Shown here: piece after piece, positions 5,200-5,931 of the stretch
Numbering within the stretch: position 1 is the stretch's first letter
Layout: every line of letters starts with the position of its first letter
Position numbers and translations under genes: made by a program
Assembly: GCA_024643915.1 (NCBI GenBank)
Contig: JAHEMB010000267.1
Location: 1 to 5,931, forward strand
From: Rhodothermaceae bacterium
Lineage (GTDB): Bacteria > Bacteroidota > Rhodothermia > Rhodothermales > JAHEMB01
DNA length: 5,931 nucleotides
Direction: 5' to 3'
The notes under the pieces: generated by a model
Seen by the model: only the letters and a program-made list of their open reading frames with translations
Told to the model about the DNA's origin: nothing
Database searches by the model: none

Positions 5200-5931
5200 C
5201 TACTTGACGAGCGTCACGGTGCGCTCGGCGCGGAAGGTCTCCCCCGCGGCCACGATCACGTAGACCCCGCTCGTCCACGACGCGCCCTCCACCGCCATCT
5301 CCACCGTTTCGCCCCCCGTCATCGTCCCGTCGAAGAGTACCGCCACGCGACGCCCCAGCACGTCGTAGACCGACACCTTCACGCGCTGCCCCTGCTGTAC
5401 GGCGAGGGTAAACGTCGCTCGCGGGTTGAACGGGTTGGGGTAGACCGACGAGAGCGCGTGCGTGCCCGGTACGCCCACCACCAACTCCACCGTGGGGCTG
5501 TATTCGAAGGCCCCGTCGAAGTCGAGCTGGCGGAGGCGGAAGCGGTGCGTGCCGGGGGGCAGCGCCTCGGTGCGGAAGGCGTAGCTTCGGGGCGCGGTCG
5601 TGGTGCCGTGGCCCTCGACGAAGCCGAGCATCTCGAAGGCGCCGGAGCCTGCAGCTTCGTCCTGGCCGAGGAGGCGGTGGACCTCGAAGCCGGCGTTGTT
5701 GGTTTCGCTCTGGGTTTGCCAGCGGAGGAGGACGGCGCCCGCGTCGAGCGTGGCCGTGAACGAGGACAGCTCCACTGGGATCGGCGTGGGACCGAGATTC
5801 TCGAAATAGAAGAGGCGGCCGCTTCTTTCTCCGGAAAGCAGATCCTGATCGAGGTCGCTGTCGAGGTCGGCAAAGGCCGGAGCGCTGAAGTCACCCACGT
5901 CGGCCAGGCCGAAGGGGTTCGTCACCAGCGC
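5200..5931 (-). CDS. Secreted VCBS-repeat protein with T9SS C-terminal sorting domain (copy B), partial at right edge
   Basis: The frame is open at the right edge (it continues through ALVTNPFG), so the N-terminus and signal peptide lie outside; GTG 5925 is only the first possible start codon in view. Numbering from that codon, residues 2-43 are a VCBS-like repeat (TNPFGLADVGDFSAPAFADL, then LFYFEN). Its calcium-type loop has drifted to DLDSDLDQDLLSG, losing the glycines seen in copy A. Residues 49-150 are the region IPVELSSFTATL, SETNNAGFEVHR, LRQLDFDGAFEYS, common in Bacteroidota surface proteins. Residues 158-241 are the T9SS type-A sorting domain: SSVYPNPFNPR, VSVYDVLGRRVAVL, TSGVYVIV, final TVTLVK; T9SS removes it during export. 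It is about 75% identical to copy A over the shared part and has no frame break here. The stop is TAG 5202-5200, with a terminator-like hairpin just downstream. The cargo's function probably depends on the unseen N-terminal part. Confidence 0.92.
   Translation of the reverse strand, partial: ALVTNPFGLADVGDFSAPAFADLDSDLDQDLLSGERSGRLFYFENLGPTPIPVELSSFTATLDAGAVLLRWQTQSETNNAGFEVHRLLGQDEAAGSGAFEMLGFVEGHGTTTAPRSYAFRTEALPPGTHRFRLRQLDFDGAFEYSPTVELVVGVPGTHALSSVYPNPFNPRATFTLAVQQGQRVKVSVYDVLGRRVAVLFDGTMTGGETVEMAVEGASWTSGVYVIVAAGETFRAERTVTLVK
5205..5923 (-). repeat. Long direct repeat, copy B (partner 1626-2332)
   Basis: Same-orientation partner of the copy A segment, with starts 3,579 bases apart. Homology reaches at least the NPFGLADV codons close to the right edge. 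Recombination between the two copies would delete the TIGR03032-GNAT gene and fuse the two cargo genes in frame. Confidence 0.9.

Noticed and set aside
1..5931. tRNA, rRNA, CRISPR array or insertion sequence
   Set aside because: I saw no regularly spaced short repeats, transposase motifs or tRNA-like cloverleaf in the spacers, and nearly all of the DNA is accounted for by the four genes.

Overview
The window is strongly GC-rich, densely coding DNA, and every gene I can support lies on the minus strand, so transcription runs from the right edge to the left. Two genes encode proteins ending in a Por/type IX secretion (T9SS) sorting domain with the YPNPF signature, which points to the Bacteroidota/Rhodothermota branch. 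The high G+C, DxDxDG repeats and NPFGLADVG phrases fit a Rhodothermales-like bacterium (inference). Convincing Shine-Dalgarno sequences are scarce, as is usual in that group.

Layout in transcription order. (1) 5931-5200: the 3' part of a secreted T9SS cargo gene ('copy B'), whose N-terminus lies beyond the right edge, followed by a good candidate terminator hairpin (5131-5171). (2) 5092-2996: a complete 698-residue protein joining a TIGR03032/DUF4915-type domain, a proline-rich linker, a GNAT acetyltransferase with an intact RxxGxG loop, and a second, degenerate GNAT-like domain. (3) 2995-2717: a spacer with hairpins and a short AT-rich patch that probably holds the promoter of the next gene. 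(4) 2716-1621: a second T9SS cargo gene ('copy A'), a close paralog of copy B. Its signal peptide and first repeat are separated from the rest by a one-base frameshift inside a perfect 15-bp inverted repeat. (5) 1608-1: the N-terminal 536 residues of a TPR-containing, SPINDLY/OGT-like GT41 glycosyltransferase. It starts 12 bases after the stop of copy A and runs off the left edge.

How the genes may work together: GT41 enzymes transfer sugars to proteins in the cytoplasm, and the GNAT domain suggests acyl transfer onto an amine. The two T9SS proteins are exported to the cell surface or outside. The four genes could be a small surface-protein or glycan modification locus, or simply neighbours. 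Only the copy A-GT41 pair is spaced like an operon. The most notable points are the TIGR03032-GNAT-GNAT fusion, the inverted-repeat frameshift, and the two cargo paralogs acting as ~0.7-kb direct repeats around the fusion gene. Long plus-strand open frames over these genes are antisense by-products of GC-rich codon use.
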